Source of the DNA: Paraburkholderia elongata
GTDB lineage: Bacteria; Pseudomonadota; Gammaproteobacteria; Burkholderiales; Burkholderiaceae
Direction of reading: 5' to 3'
DNA length: 51,550 nt
Assembly (NCBI RefSeq): GCF_013177735.1
Contig: NZ_WOEZ01000001.1
Span: forward strand, 1 to 51,550
In this document: piece after piece, positions 1-8,075 of the stretch
Numbering within the stretch: position 1 is the stretch's first letter
Layout of the letters: each line of letters starts with the position of its first letter
Position numbers and translations under genes: made by a program
The notes under the pieces: generated by a model
The model's input: the letters and a program-made list of their open reading frames with translations, nothing else
Databases searched by the model: none
Told to the model about the DNA's origin: nothing

Positions 1-110
1 GTAGTTCCGTTTGATGCGTGTTTCCCGTCAAATTGTGTTGCAGCGTGTAAAGCGCTGCAAGGCGCACCGAAATCCAACGGCGGAACATCCGGCACCGATC
101 CGGCTCGTTC
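1..110 (-). pseudogene. Possible IS1182-family transposase remnant at the window edge
   Basis: Read on the minus strand, the first bases encode a stretch ending RETRIKRN. It resembles the QGRRIKRYPED segment of the IS1182 fragment near 11.25 kb, and the DNA shares the 12-mer ACGCATCAAACG with it. A stop lies just before this stretch. The rest would lie left of the window. The alternative is coincidence over a short match, so confidence is low. Nothing else recognisable is seen between 110 and 380. Confidence 0.3.
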
Positions 111-380
111 CCGGGCTAGCGCCCTCCAGGCCTTTGGCACGCAGCAAAACGATCGCGTTGGGTTCCAACAGGAACCGGATGAACGATTCCGATGCTCCGG
201 CATCCCTTGGCTGATTGCGGGTAAAGCTGGCCGGAACTTGCGTTGAATGCAGGTTCGGCCAGCATCAAATACAGACTATTACACTTGGCGCGACTGGGCC
301 TTTCAGGACGACTGCTATCCAAGCGACGACAATAGACCTAATATAGCGACGCCTGTTCAGGCTGAATTGACAACCGCCCC

Positions 381-1292
381 ATGGACCTGAATCTGATCGG
401 CCTGTTCGTCAAGATTGTGGAATCGCGCAGTCTCAGCGCCGCCGCGCGCCAGCTCGGCATGACGCGCGCCAACGTCAGCCAGCGGCTGAAGCTGCTGGAA
501 CGCGAAACCGGCGCACAACTCCTGCGTCGCTCGACGCGAAGTATCGAACTCACGCAAGCCGGACACACTCTGTACGACTGCGGCCAGCGGATGTTTGAGG
601 ATCTGGGCACGGCGCGCGCATCGATCGACAGCCTCGGGCAGACACTACGCGGCCGGGTGCGGATCAGCGTGCCGACCGGCTTCGGCAGGATGTTCATCGG
701 TTCGAAGCTGCTCGAATTCGCGCGCGCACATCCGGGCATCACGCTCAATGTCACGTTCAACAACCGGATCGAGGACCTGATCGCCGCGGAAGTCGACGTG
801 GCGGTGAAAATCACGTCCACACCCCCGCTGGACTATGTGGCGCGCAACATATGCTCGATTGACTGGAACCTGTATGCATCGGCCGGCTATGTGGAGAAGC
901 ACGGTCCGATCACGTGTGCCGAAGACCTCGAAAGGCAGACACTGGTCGCATCGCCCTACCCGGGCCGGCGCCTGATGATGACGCTCATTCACCGGGAGAA
1001 CGAAGCCGATGTCCACACCATTACGACGCAACCCGCGTTGCAGTCGTCGGACTACCCGTTCCTGGCTGAGGCCGTGTGTCAGGGCATGGGAATTGGGCTA
1101 TTGCCGGCCTACGTGCCGCATGCTCCGATGAACCGCGGACTGCTACCGATCCTGCCTCAATACCGTGTCGCTGGTCAGCAAAACACGCTGTATATCGTCA
1201 CCCTCCCCAATCGCTATCCATCGCCGTCGACGCACGCCCTGATCGACTACCTGCGCGACGAAATCCTTTCGCTCGCACAGACATGGGCCTGA
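381..1292 (+). CDS. LysR-family transcriptional regulator
   Basis: A 303-residue protein of normal LysR length. The N-terminal winged helix-turn-helix spans about residues 1-60, with the family pattern SLSAAARQLGMTRANVSQRL followed by LERETGAQLLRRSTRSIELT. The remainder is a periplasmic-binding-like effector domain (about 90-295). It resembles the subgroup of LysR proteins that often control neighbouring oxidoreductases. The ATG at 381 fits the HTH boundary, although no strong Shine-Dalgarno precedes it. It stands alone: upstream is an IS-like remnant and downstream are broken acyl-CoA genes, so its original target has probably been lost or lies elsewhere. Effector and target are unknown. Confidence 0.9.
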   Translation: MDLNLIGLFVKIVESRSLSAAARQLGMTRANVSQRLKLLERETGAQLLRRSTRSIELTQAGHTLYDCGQRMFEDLGTARASIDSLGQTLRGRVRISVPTGFGRMFIGSKLLEFARAHPGITLNVTFNNRIEDLIAAEVDVAVKITSTPPLDYVARNICSIDWNLYASAGYVEKHGPITCAEDLERQTLVASPYPGRRLMMTLIHRENEADVHTITTQPALQSSDYPFLAEAVCQGMGIGLLPAYVPHAPMNRGLLPILPQYRVAGQQNTLYIVTLPNRYPSPSTHALIDYLRDEILSLAQTWA

Positions 1293-1521
1293 AGTAGTGC
1301 GTTCGGGCGGTCCGCCGCCGCGCTCGAATCTGTCACCTCACCCATGGCGCGCCACCGGGCCGCAAATTCCCATATCGGAGCAATTCAACCCGTAAGGTTT
1401 TGCCGTACGCCAAACGTCAACTTTGAGTTAACAGTTCGTCAATCCCCAGTGGAATTGTCAATGTGGCCGGATTATCCCAAGATTCGTCCAAATCAAAAGC
1501 CAATACACGGAGACAAAGATA

Positions 1522-1747
1522 GTGAATCCCGAATTGTCTGACGACATCGTTACGTCCGAACTGCGCGACAGGATTCTCGTCGTGACCCTCGATAACCCCC
1601 CGGTCAACGCTCTCGGCATCCACGTACGGCGCGGCCTGCTCGCCGCGATCGAGGCCGCCGACACAGATCTTGGCGTCGAGGCCGTCCTGATCGTCGGTGC
1701 GGGGCGCGACGTTATCGGCGGTGCCGACATTCGTGAGTTCGGCCATC
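1522..1747 (+). pseudogene. 5' fragment of an enoyl-CoA hydratase / FadJ-type gene
   Basis: From a GTG at 1522 about 75 codons match the N-terminus of the crotonase fold found in enoyl-CoA hydratases and in FadB/FadJ-type fusions: RILVVTLDNPPVNAL, then VEAVLIVGAGRDVIGGADIREF, which contains the oxyanion-hole region (normally FSAGADI; here VIGGADI). The similarity stops at about 1747, where the reading frame runs into the end of a different gene. The usual family length is over 250 residues, so this is a truncated relic. It probably once acted in fatty-acid or aromatic beta-oxidation, which fits the etfBA genes just downstream. Confidence 0.75.
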
Positions 1748-2005
1748 CCATGCGGCGAAGTGCTCAGTCTTCACGAGGCGCTCACCTCGAAGCGCGCAAC
1801 AGACGCCGGGCTCGTGACGACGCAGCCGCATCCGAAGGCCGGCAGCAAGCACGTCCTCGCTCCGCCCTACCGCTTCGACGGTGCACGCTTGCCGGTACGA
1901 AGCGCAACGCCGCAACTCGGGGAAGGCACGAAGGATGTTCTGCAGTCGCTGCTCGTTCTGTCGGACGAACGGCTCTCACGGTTGAAGGCTGACGGCGTCG
2001 TTTGA
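1748..2005 (+). pseudogene. 3' fragment of a CoA-transferase family III (CaiB/BaiF) gene
   Basis: In a frame different from the preceding fragment, about 85 codons match the C-terminal end of family III CoA-transferases. They read PCGEVLSLHEALTSKRA, then GLVTTQPHPKAGSK, and end PQLGEGTKDVLQSLL followed by LSRLKADGVV and a stop. Only the C-terminal fifth of a protein of about 400 residues is left. It is fused to the enoyl-CoA hydratase relic at about 1747, so a deletion joined the two genes. It is not expected to be functional. Confidence 0.7.
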
Positions 2006-2012
2006 CCACGCC

Positions 2013-2201
2013 TTGCGCCTCACTGCGGGCTCGCAACTCGCCGCGGCGCTCGCGATGGGCGCCTCCGGCGACTGGTCGCAGGGTCTGCTCGCCGCAGGAC
2101 AGTCGCTCGCGTTCGTTGACCGGATTTAACCGCTCGCCGACATTGTGAACCGCTTCGAGAACGACATGCGGCAGGCGCTGGCGCGTGGGGCAATCAACTG
2201 A
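2013..2201 (+). pseudogene. 3' remnant resembling nitronate monooxygenase
   Basis: Immediately after the CoA-transferase stop, one frame reads TAGSQLAAALAMGASGDWS, then [15 protein letters not shown], an in-frame TAA, and [17 protein letters not shown] to a TGA at 2199-2201. The GQS segment followed by an ADIV..F helix resembles the C-terminal end of 2-nitropropane dioxygenase / nitronate monooxygenase proteins. The internal stop and missing body make it a relic. The family assignment is from a short motif and is only moderately secure. Confidence 0.45.
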
Positions 2202-2263
2202 TCGAGGTTTATGGACGTCGCACGGATCGTCCAGACGTCGATCATCAATTAAAGGAGAGCAGC

Positions 2264-3013
2264 ATGAAGATCCTGGTGCCAGTCAAGAGAGTGGTCGATT
2301 ACAACGTGAAAGTTCGAGTCAAATCGGACGGCACGGGCGTCGACATCGCGAACGTGAAGATGTCGATAAATCCGTTCGACGAAATCGCGGTTGAAGAAGC
2401 CGTTCGTCTGAGGGAAGCGGGCGTAGCGACCGAAGTGATCGCCGTGTCGGCGGGTGTGACGCAAGCGCAGGAAACGCTGCGTACGGCGTTGGCCATCGGT
2501 GCGGACCGCGCGATCCTGATCGAGTCGAACGAAGACCTGCAGCCGCTGGCCGTCGCCAAGCTGCTGAAGGCGCTGGTCGACAAGGAACAGCCGCAACTGG
2601 TGATCCTCGGCAAGCAGGCTATTGACGACGATTCGAACCAGACCGGCCAGATGCTGGCTGCGCTGGCGAATCTGCCGCAAGCGACGTTTGCTTCGAAGGT
2701 TGTCGTCGCTGACGGCAAGGCGACCGTCTCGCGCGAAGTGGACGGCGGTGCTGAAACGCTGTCTTTGAAGTTACCCGCAGTCATCACCACCGACCTGCGT
2801 CTGAACGAGCCGCGCTATGTGACGCTGCCGAACATCATGAAGGCGAAGAAGAAGCCGCTGGAAGTCGTCAAGCCGGAAGACCTCGGCGTTGATGTCACGC
2901 CGCGCCTGAAGACGCTGAAGGTTGTCGAGCCGCCCAAGCGCTCCGCCGGTGTGAAGGTGCCGGATGTGAAGACGCTGGTCGAGAAGCTGAAGACCGAAGC
3001 CAAGGTGCTGTAA
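2264..3013 (+). CDS. etfB: Electron transfer flavoprotein subunit beta
   Basis: A 249-residue protein, the usual EtfB length. It begins [20 protein letters not shown] and carries the recognition-loop region [19 protein letters not shown] in its C-terminal third. EtfB binds AMP and pairs with EtfA to accept electrons from acyl-CoA and related dehydrogenases, passing them to ETF:quinone oxidoreductase. A good Shine-Dalgarno (AAAGGAGAG) lies just before the ATG. etfA follows after 13 bases, so the two form an operon. The pair is intact although every gene fragment upstream is decayed. No partner dehydrogenase or ETF-QO gene is in the window, so it may be a spare copy serving chromosomal enzymes. 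Confidence 0.97.
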   Translation: MKILVPVKRVVDYNVKVRVKSDGTGVDIANVKMSINPFDEIAVEEAVRLREAGVATEVIAVSAGVTQAQETLRTALAIGADRAILIESNEDLQPLAVAKLLKALVDKEQPQLVILGKQAIDDDSNQTGQMLAALANLPQATFASKVVVADGKATVSREVDGGAETLSLKLPAVITTDLRLNEPRYVTLPNIMKAKKKPLEVVKPEDLGVDVTPRLKTLKVVEPPKRSAGVKVPDVKTLVEKLKTEAKVL

Positions 3014-3026
3014 GGAGACGGACGAA

Positions 3027-3962
3027 ATGACGAATCTGGTAATTGCGGAACACGACAACGCGTCGATCAAGGCCGCGACGCTGAATACGATTGCAGCGGC
3101 GCAGAAGATTGGCGGTGATATTCACGTGCTGGTGGCGGGTCACAACGCGCAAGCCGCAGCGGATGCTGCAGCGAAGATCGCGGGCGTGTCGAAGGTGTTG
3201 CTGGCCGACGCGCCGCAACTCGCAGCGGGCCTGGCAGAAAACGTTGAAGCAACGGTGCTCAACATCGCGAAGGACTATTCGCACATCCTCGCGCCGGCGA
3301 CTGCCTACGGCAAGAACATCGCGCCGCGTATCGCCGCGAAGCTGGACGTCGCGCAGATCAGCGACATCACTGCCGTGGATTCCGCCGACACGTTCGAGCG
3401 CCCGATCTACGCAGGCAACGCAATCGCTACCGTGCAATCGGCTGACCCGATCAAGGTCATCACGGTGCGCACGACCGGTTTCGACCCGGTCGCAACAGAA
3501 GGCGGCAGCGCAACGGTCGAGAAGATCGAAGCGGCAGCCGACACCGGTCTGTCGCAGTTCGTGAGCCGTGAAGTGACGAAGCTGGACCGTCCGGAACTGA
3601 CCTCGGCGAAGATCATCGTTTCGGGTGGCCGCGGTCTGGGCAACGGCGAAAACTACACCAAGATTCTGGAACCGCTGGCTGACAAGCTGAACGCAGCACT
3701 GGGCGCATCGCGTGCGGCAGTCGATGCGGGCTTTGTGCCGAACGACTATCAGGTGGGGCAGACCGGCAAGATCGTCGCGCCGCAACTGTATGTGGCAGTC
3801 GGCATCTCGGGTGCGATCCAGCACCTGGCCGGTATGAAGGACTCGAAGGTCATCGTGGCGATCAACAAGGACCCGGAAGCGCCGATTTTCAGCGTCGCCG
3901 ATTACGGTCTGGTGGGCGATCTGTTCACCGTGGTGCCGGAGTTGGTGAGCGAACTGGGGTAA
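3027..3962 (+). CDS. etfA: Electron transfer flavoprotein subunit alpha
   Basis: A 311-residue protein of standard EtfA length. The N-terminal ETF domain covers about residues 1-185. The C-terminal FAD-binding domain holds [32 protein letters not shown] with AIQH, and [16 protein letters not shown], all hallmark segments of the FAD site. It forms the heterodimer with EtfB and carries the FAD. The start at 3027 is preceded by AAGGAGACGG and lies 13 bases after etfB. The two genes share one transcript. A GC-rich hairpin follows the stop. Confidence 0.97.
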   Translation: MTNLVIAEHDNASIKAATLNTIAAAQKIGGDIHVLVAGHNAQAAADAAAKIAGVSKVLLADAPQLAAGLAENVEATVLNIAKDYSHILAPATAYGKNIAPRIAAKLDVAQISDITAVDSADTFERPIYAGNAIATVQSADPIKVITVRTTGFDPVATEGGSATVEKIEAAADTGLSQFVSREVTKLDRPELTSAKIIVSGGRGLGNGENYTKILEPLADKLNAALGASRAAVDAGFVPNDYQVGQTGKIVAPQLYVAVGISGAIQHLAGMKDSKVIVAINKDPEAPIFSVADYGLVGDLFTVVPELVSELG

Positions 3963-3970
3963 CAAAAGAA

Positions 3971-4002
3971 GCGCAGCGGATCAGATATGGGGATCGCTGC
4001 GC
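3971..4002 (+). terminator. Hairpin after etfA
   Basis: Nine bases after the etfA stop, GCGCAGCG (3971-3978) pairs perfectly with CGCTGCGC (3995-4002) across a 16-base loop. No run of T follows, so it is not a canonical intrinsic terminator. It may still end or protect the etfBA transcript. Confidence 0.4.
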
Positions 4003-4104
4003 CAGAACAGCCGCCCTCGCCTCGCCGGACACTCGACCACAACAAACCGGCGCTGCCCAAAGGCAGCCGGCAAAGCAGGTGCATCGAGCCATCGGGGCTC
4101 ATTC

Positions 4105-4735
4105 CATTGCAGTTCGATTGTTTATAGTAGCGATATATCCTGGCGACCGACCGAACGCCCTGATCATTGCTTCCGGCATTTGCCGCCTCATCCCAATCCA
4201 CTCCAGCGGCCGTCTTAAACCAGTCGTAAATGCGGCCCACAAACGGCGAGATGAAGGTCACGCCGGAGTCGGCGCGCGCCACTGCTAGGCAAAACGCGAG
4301 CAGTAAGGTCAAGTTGCAGTGATCCCTTCTCGCTCGAGTACTTGCGCGGCCCGAGTACCTTCCCACGTCGAGTCGATCTTGATCAGTACGCGCTGCCGGT
4401 CTATTCCCGCCACCACGTATAAGGTGATAATCCGGTGAGCCCTTTCGATAGTCACCTCCGTGTCGAAACTCAGGCGCGCATTGACTTCCGTCGACACCCG
4501 CCCGGGCACCAAGTCCAGAATTTCCAGACCAAAGCGGATCAGCAAGGCGTCAACGATCTCGGACAGCGACCGGTCAGCGTTGCTCCGCACCACTTCCTCG
4601 AACAGCGGAGCATAAGCAGCGTCCCTGACTGCCCGCAGAATAAGTGAGGGGTTGGTCGTTGCATCTCGCGGCGCCAACTGACGCAGTTACAGAAAGTTTC
4701 CCGTGTGAGCAAACTCGGCTTCCGCTTTCACTCAC
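4105..4735 (-). pseudogene. talB: Decayed transaldolase
   Basis: The minus strand carries most of a class I transaldolase: [48 protein letters not shown] (with the Schiff-base lysine), then in another frame [19 protein letters not shown] and [13 protein letters not shown] up to IYRYYKQ. Transaldolase belongs to the non-oxidative pentose phosphate pathway. A missing base at about 4319 breaks the frame (expected ITCNLTLL), an in-frame TAA sits at 4687-4689 just before APRDATT, no start codon region can be recognised, and the last quarter is missing. It is clearly dead. 3' of it (4003-4105) nothing is recognised. Confidence 0.85.
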
Positions 4736-4739
4736 GCGT

Positions 4740-5144
4740 TCAAAATTGAGCGGGCGGCTGCCTCCGTTAAAGCCAAGGGAGGAGCATCGCCGCCCGTAGA
4801 CCGTCTCCTCCCTCGGCGCTCCCTCTGCAAGACGCCATTCGCAAGCACGGCGTTGAAATGAAACAATCCCGCGCACTTGAAGTCCTCGCACGCATCGCGG
4901 GTTACTCTTGATACATGCGATACCGGCGGGCTGCTGCCTTCAACGTCACCATGTGGAGACTGTGGTCTGGATGCTCGACCTACTCGACTCGTCCCCTCGT
5001 GCGGTGTTGTAAAGCGACGAGCTGCATCTGGAACAAAAACCGTCAGCGGCATCCTTCAAGGAAAATCGAGTACCTCGACTACGACGCGCGCTCAACGCGT
5101 GCATCAACGTCAGTGGATCTCGCGCCGAATCCCGGTATCTCATC
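4740..5144. other. Unassigned stretch between relics
   Basis: About 400 bases with no recognisable gene. Short open frames exist on both strands but show no family motif and no credible ribosome site. This is probably non-coding debris between the transaldolase relic and the IS3 relic. Confidence 0.4.
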
Positions 5145-5510
5145 CGTCAGTACGCGAAGCCATCCGCACACCAACGCTGGTTGCCCTTGTCACCGCGACC
5201 TTACCGTCACGTTGTCGCTGAGGGCGTCGCGGGACCGCTCTTCGCTCAACCAGCAGACCGTGAACGCGCATCACCCGTTTCGCGTTAATCGGAGCAGCGC
5301 ACCGACTTTCTCGCGTCTCTCGCAATACGCTCCAGACGTGCCGATAGCCGTAGCTTGGCAAGTCGTCGATGACCAGCCGAATTTCTTCGACCAGACCGGC
5401 ATCGTGCGTTTTCCGGACCGTAGCCCATTTCGCCAAACGGTTGGACGTGCGAGCCTTGCTGCTACGTTCGAGCGCGCCACACCGAGAACGTCGCAGACCT
5501 GTTTCACTGG
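5145..5510 (-). pseudogene. IS3-family (IS2 group) transposase OrfB fragment
   Basis: The minus strand reads MKQVCDVLGVARSNVAARL, then in a second frame YGYRHVWSVLRE, INAKRVMRVHGLLVERR and DGKVAVT, and in a third frame NQRWCADGFAY. This is the order of the IS2-type OrfB N-terminal region up to the first catalytic-site aspartate. At least two frameshifts are needed to follow it, and everything after WCADGFAY is missing. No terminal repeats were found. It is a dead fragment flanking the IS5 element. Confidence 0.75.
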
Positions 5511-5628
5511 TCGCCCGACAACAATGGCGAGCGCGCAATCCAGTTATTGGGAACTGGGCGCGCATATCCCATCATGGCCTTGCCGCCAAAAGCGGCTGAC
5601 TCGCGAGAGGCCGGATACGCTTAGTTTA

Positions 5629-6541
5629 GAAACCGTTTCAAAAAGACTGCTCCGTACGCCTGAGGATGTTCCAGCAGACGAGGGAGCAACCGAGTTTGAG
5701 AAATGCTTCGTGAATGTCGGCCCGACGTTCGAAGCGAATGCGAAGACGACGGAAGTGTGAAGCGACGCATGAGTACGTTCGACCACCCAGCGGAATTTGC
5801 CCAGACCACTGCCGTGCTCTGTGCGGCGCCTGGCGATCACCGGTTTGATGCCGCGTTTGCGAAGTTTCTGGCGATGTGGTTCGGAGTCGTAGCCGCGATC
5901 GGCGTAGATGACTCTGGGCTTCTGAAGCGGTCGGCCACGCACGCCGCGAATCGGCGCAATCGCATCAACGAGCGGCAGCAACTGGGTGAGGTCGTTGCGG
6001 TTCGCGCCGGTCAGGATTGCACTGATGGGGACGCCGTTGGCATCGACGAGGATGTGGTGTTTGGAACCGGGACGCGAGCGATCCGTGGGGTTCGGACCAG
6101 TTTTTCGCCGGCCCCAACGGCTCGCACCGACGATGAATCGACGGCTGCTCGTGAGAAATCGAGCTGGTCGGCCTCGCGTAACTTCGCGAGCAGCAGCTCG
6201 TGCAGTCGGTCCCACACGCCGGCCTTCTGCCAGTCGCGCAAGCGCCGCCTGCAGGTCGGCCCCGAACCAAACCCCAACTTTGTCGACAGATCGCACCAGC
6301 GTATCCCTGTCTTGAACACGAACAGGATGCCGTTCAGTGCTGCCCGGCTTGAAACCGGGCGGCGGCCTGGATATTTCTTGCGTCGCGGCTTTGGCGGCGG
6401 CAGCAAAGGTTCGATCAATGCCCAAAGTTCGTCATCGATGATCGGCGTGCCCATCCCCTTGGTTCCGGTTGTTCAGATGGCCAAGGTTAACAGCTTGCCG
6501 AAAAGGTTAACAGCCCCTCGGGGTCTTTAGAGAATGGTCTC
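5629..6541 (-). mobile_element. IS5-family (IS427 group) insertion sequence, 913 bp
   Basis: Imperfect terminal inverted repeats start GAAACC at 5629 and, read from the other end, GAGACC at 6541; about 13 of the first 19 bases agree, including a shared AAAGAC. The element is flanked by a TTA duplication (5626-5628 and 6542-6544), as expected for IS427-group elements that duplicate a TNA target. It carries one transposase gene. Both ends and the target duplication are intact, so it arrived by ordinary transposition. Confidence 0.8.
5638..6454 (-). pseudogene. IS5-family (IS427 group) transposase, frameshifted
   Basis: The protein begins MGTPIIDDELWALIEPLLPP and contains WCDLSTKLGFGSG, AAVDSSSVRA (first catalytic Asp), KHHILVDANGVPISA, VIYADRGYDSEPHR (second Asp) and FRWVVERTHASLH (Glu). 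The first frame change, at a run of five A (6101-6105, minus-strand GAAAAAC), looks like the programmed -1 shift of this IS group: it joins VRAVGAGEK to TGPNPTDRSRPGSK. A second break at about 5755 is not programmed. One base is missing between SLH and the expected FRRLRIRFERRADIHEAF, which continues intact in another frame to a TGA at 5638. The copy is probably inactive for that reason. Confidence 0.85.
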
Positions 6542-6678
6542 TTACGCAAACTGCTTCGTTTGCCACTGCTCGCTTGCAAAATCGGGGCGGACCATACATT
6601 TTTTGCTCGACCGTACTTCACGGATTCAAGCAGGATTACTATCTCCATCGTCTTTTGCCGAGCAGCCGTTGAAGCTTC

Positions 6679-6747
6679 TTTATCCATGGCGTGGCCTGAA
6701 GACCTCGGCCTTCAAGGCCGAGGTCTTCAGGCCACGCCATGGATAAA
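6679..6747. repeat. Perfect 34-bp inverted repeat (abutted IS1182-type ends)
   Basis: A 69-bp palindrome with 34-bp arms and a single central C at 6713. It starts TTTATCCATGGCGTGGCC and ends with its exact complement. The arm resembles the outer end of the IS1182-family fragment at 10831 (TTTATCCA followed by GCCTGAAGACCTCGGCCTT). It therefore looks like two copies of one IS end fused head to head, or a minimal MITE. It truncates the efflux-pump relic on its right. The 134 bases to its left, up to the IS5 element, hold nothing recognisable. Confidence 0.85.
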
Positions 6748-7812
6748 CAGAATTGCCGAGATATAGAAGATGTCGTTGAGTCCCATGACTGCCGCTTGGT
6801 TGTCAACGACGCATTAAACAGTGCATTTGCAGCGTTCGCGTTCAGGTGCAGCGTCGATATCGTCGAATCGAGCTGCTGCGTGAAGGCCGGGTTGCCGGTG
6901 CTCGCCTGCGCGGTCAGCCGTACGTGATCGAGGATTGTCCGATTGTTCCACGCGTTACCAATCAGCGACCTTCCGACCGCGCCACAAAACGTTCGCCCAA
7001 AAAATTCCACAGCCCGGCAGCAGCCGGCGTTTTTTCCGGCGGCAAACCAGACAGGCCGATCGACGTGTGTGGCACGAAGAACATCGCCATAGGAATACCT
7101 TGCAACAGCGTGGGCACCACGAGCGTCCAGTTCGACACATCCGTATAGAATCGCGTGCGCACCATAGACACTCCGGCGAAACCGATGAAAGCCTGCGTTG
7201 CAATGTAGCGAGGGGCTGTGCGTCGCAGGATTCTTCCCATCACCGGCATCAAGACAACTGCGAAGAAGCCCAGCGGTGCCGTTGTCAGCCCCGAGTCAAC
7301 GGTACGATGCCCGCATAACCCTGCATCCACTGCGGCAACAGGACTAGCGTACCGAAGAACATCCCATAAGCCACGGAGATCGCAACCGTGCCGCCCGCGA
7401 AATTGCGTTGCGTGAAGAGACGAATGTCGACGATTGGATTGTCTTCGGTCAGTTCCCAAATCACGAAGAAAGCAAAGCCAACCAACGCCACTATCCCTAT
7501 GACGACAATAATCAGCGAACTGAACAAATCGTGATCTTTGCCTTTGTCGAGCATGATCTGCAGTGAAGCGACCCAAGTCACAAGAAGCACGAGTCCGACA
7601 CCGTCGATAGGTAGCCGGCGCGTAAGCGATTCGCGATGTCGAAAGATCATCCAAGTGATGGTTGCCGCGAAAATGCCGACCGGAACATTGATGTAGAAAA
7701 TCCACGACCAGTTATAGTCGTACGTGATCCATTCTCCCAGCGATGCCCGGCAATCGGTCCAACCAGGGCAGTCATCGACCAGAGCGCCGACGCAGTCGAC
7801 GACTTTTGCCTT
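6748..7812 (-). pseudogene. DHA2-type MFS drug efflux pump, broken (EmrB-like)
   Basis: Three frames on the minus strand together give most of a 14-TM EmrB/QacA-type transporter. They are ALWSMTALVGPIAG and WITYDYNWSWIFYINVPVG with IFAATITWMIFRHRES, then YGMFFGTLVLLPQWMQGY, GIPMAMFFVPHTSIGLSGL and AAAGLWNFLGE, then SLIGNAWNNRTILDHVRL. Frameshifts lie near 7740, 7300 and 7000. The N-terminal part is absent, and the last helices are cut off by the palindrome at 6747. An intact homologue would be an inner-membrane proton antiporter working with an EmrA-type adaptor; none is present here. Confidence 0.85.
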
Positions 7813-8075
7813 GGCCATGCCCCCAACGAGAGCCCCTAAGAAAGCGGCGCAAGCGGACCGAGAGTGTGTGAAAGCTCGCACAATGAGGTTCGAAGCAGTT
7901 CACGTATCGTGGTAGGTTTCCCCATCATAAGAAACAAGCGATCGATACTGGACTACTCGCAAAAATCAGACACGAAATCCATGGATCTCATATGCGAAAG
8001 TCGACAACGCGCCCGAAACCGACCTCAAGCGTGAGACGGACCGAACCTACAAGAGACAGAGCGACTATCGCAGCT

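Noticed and set aside
4732..5143. Short proteins on either strand upstream of the IS3 relic
   Set aside because: No ribosome site, no family motif and mutually overlapping frames.
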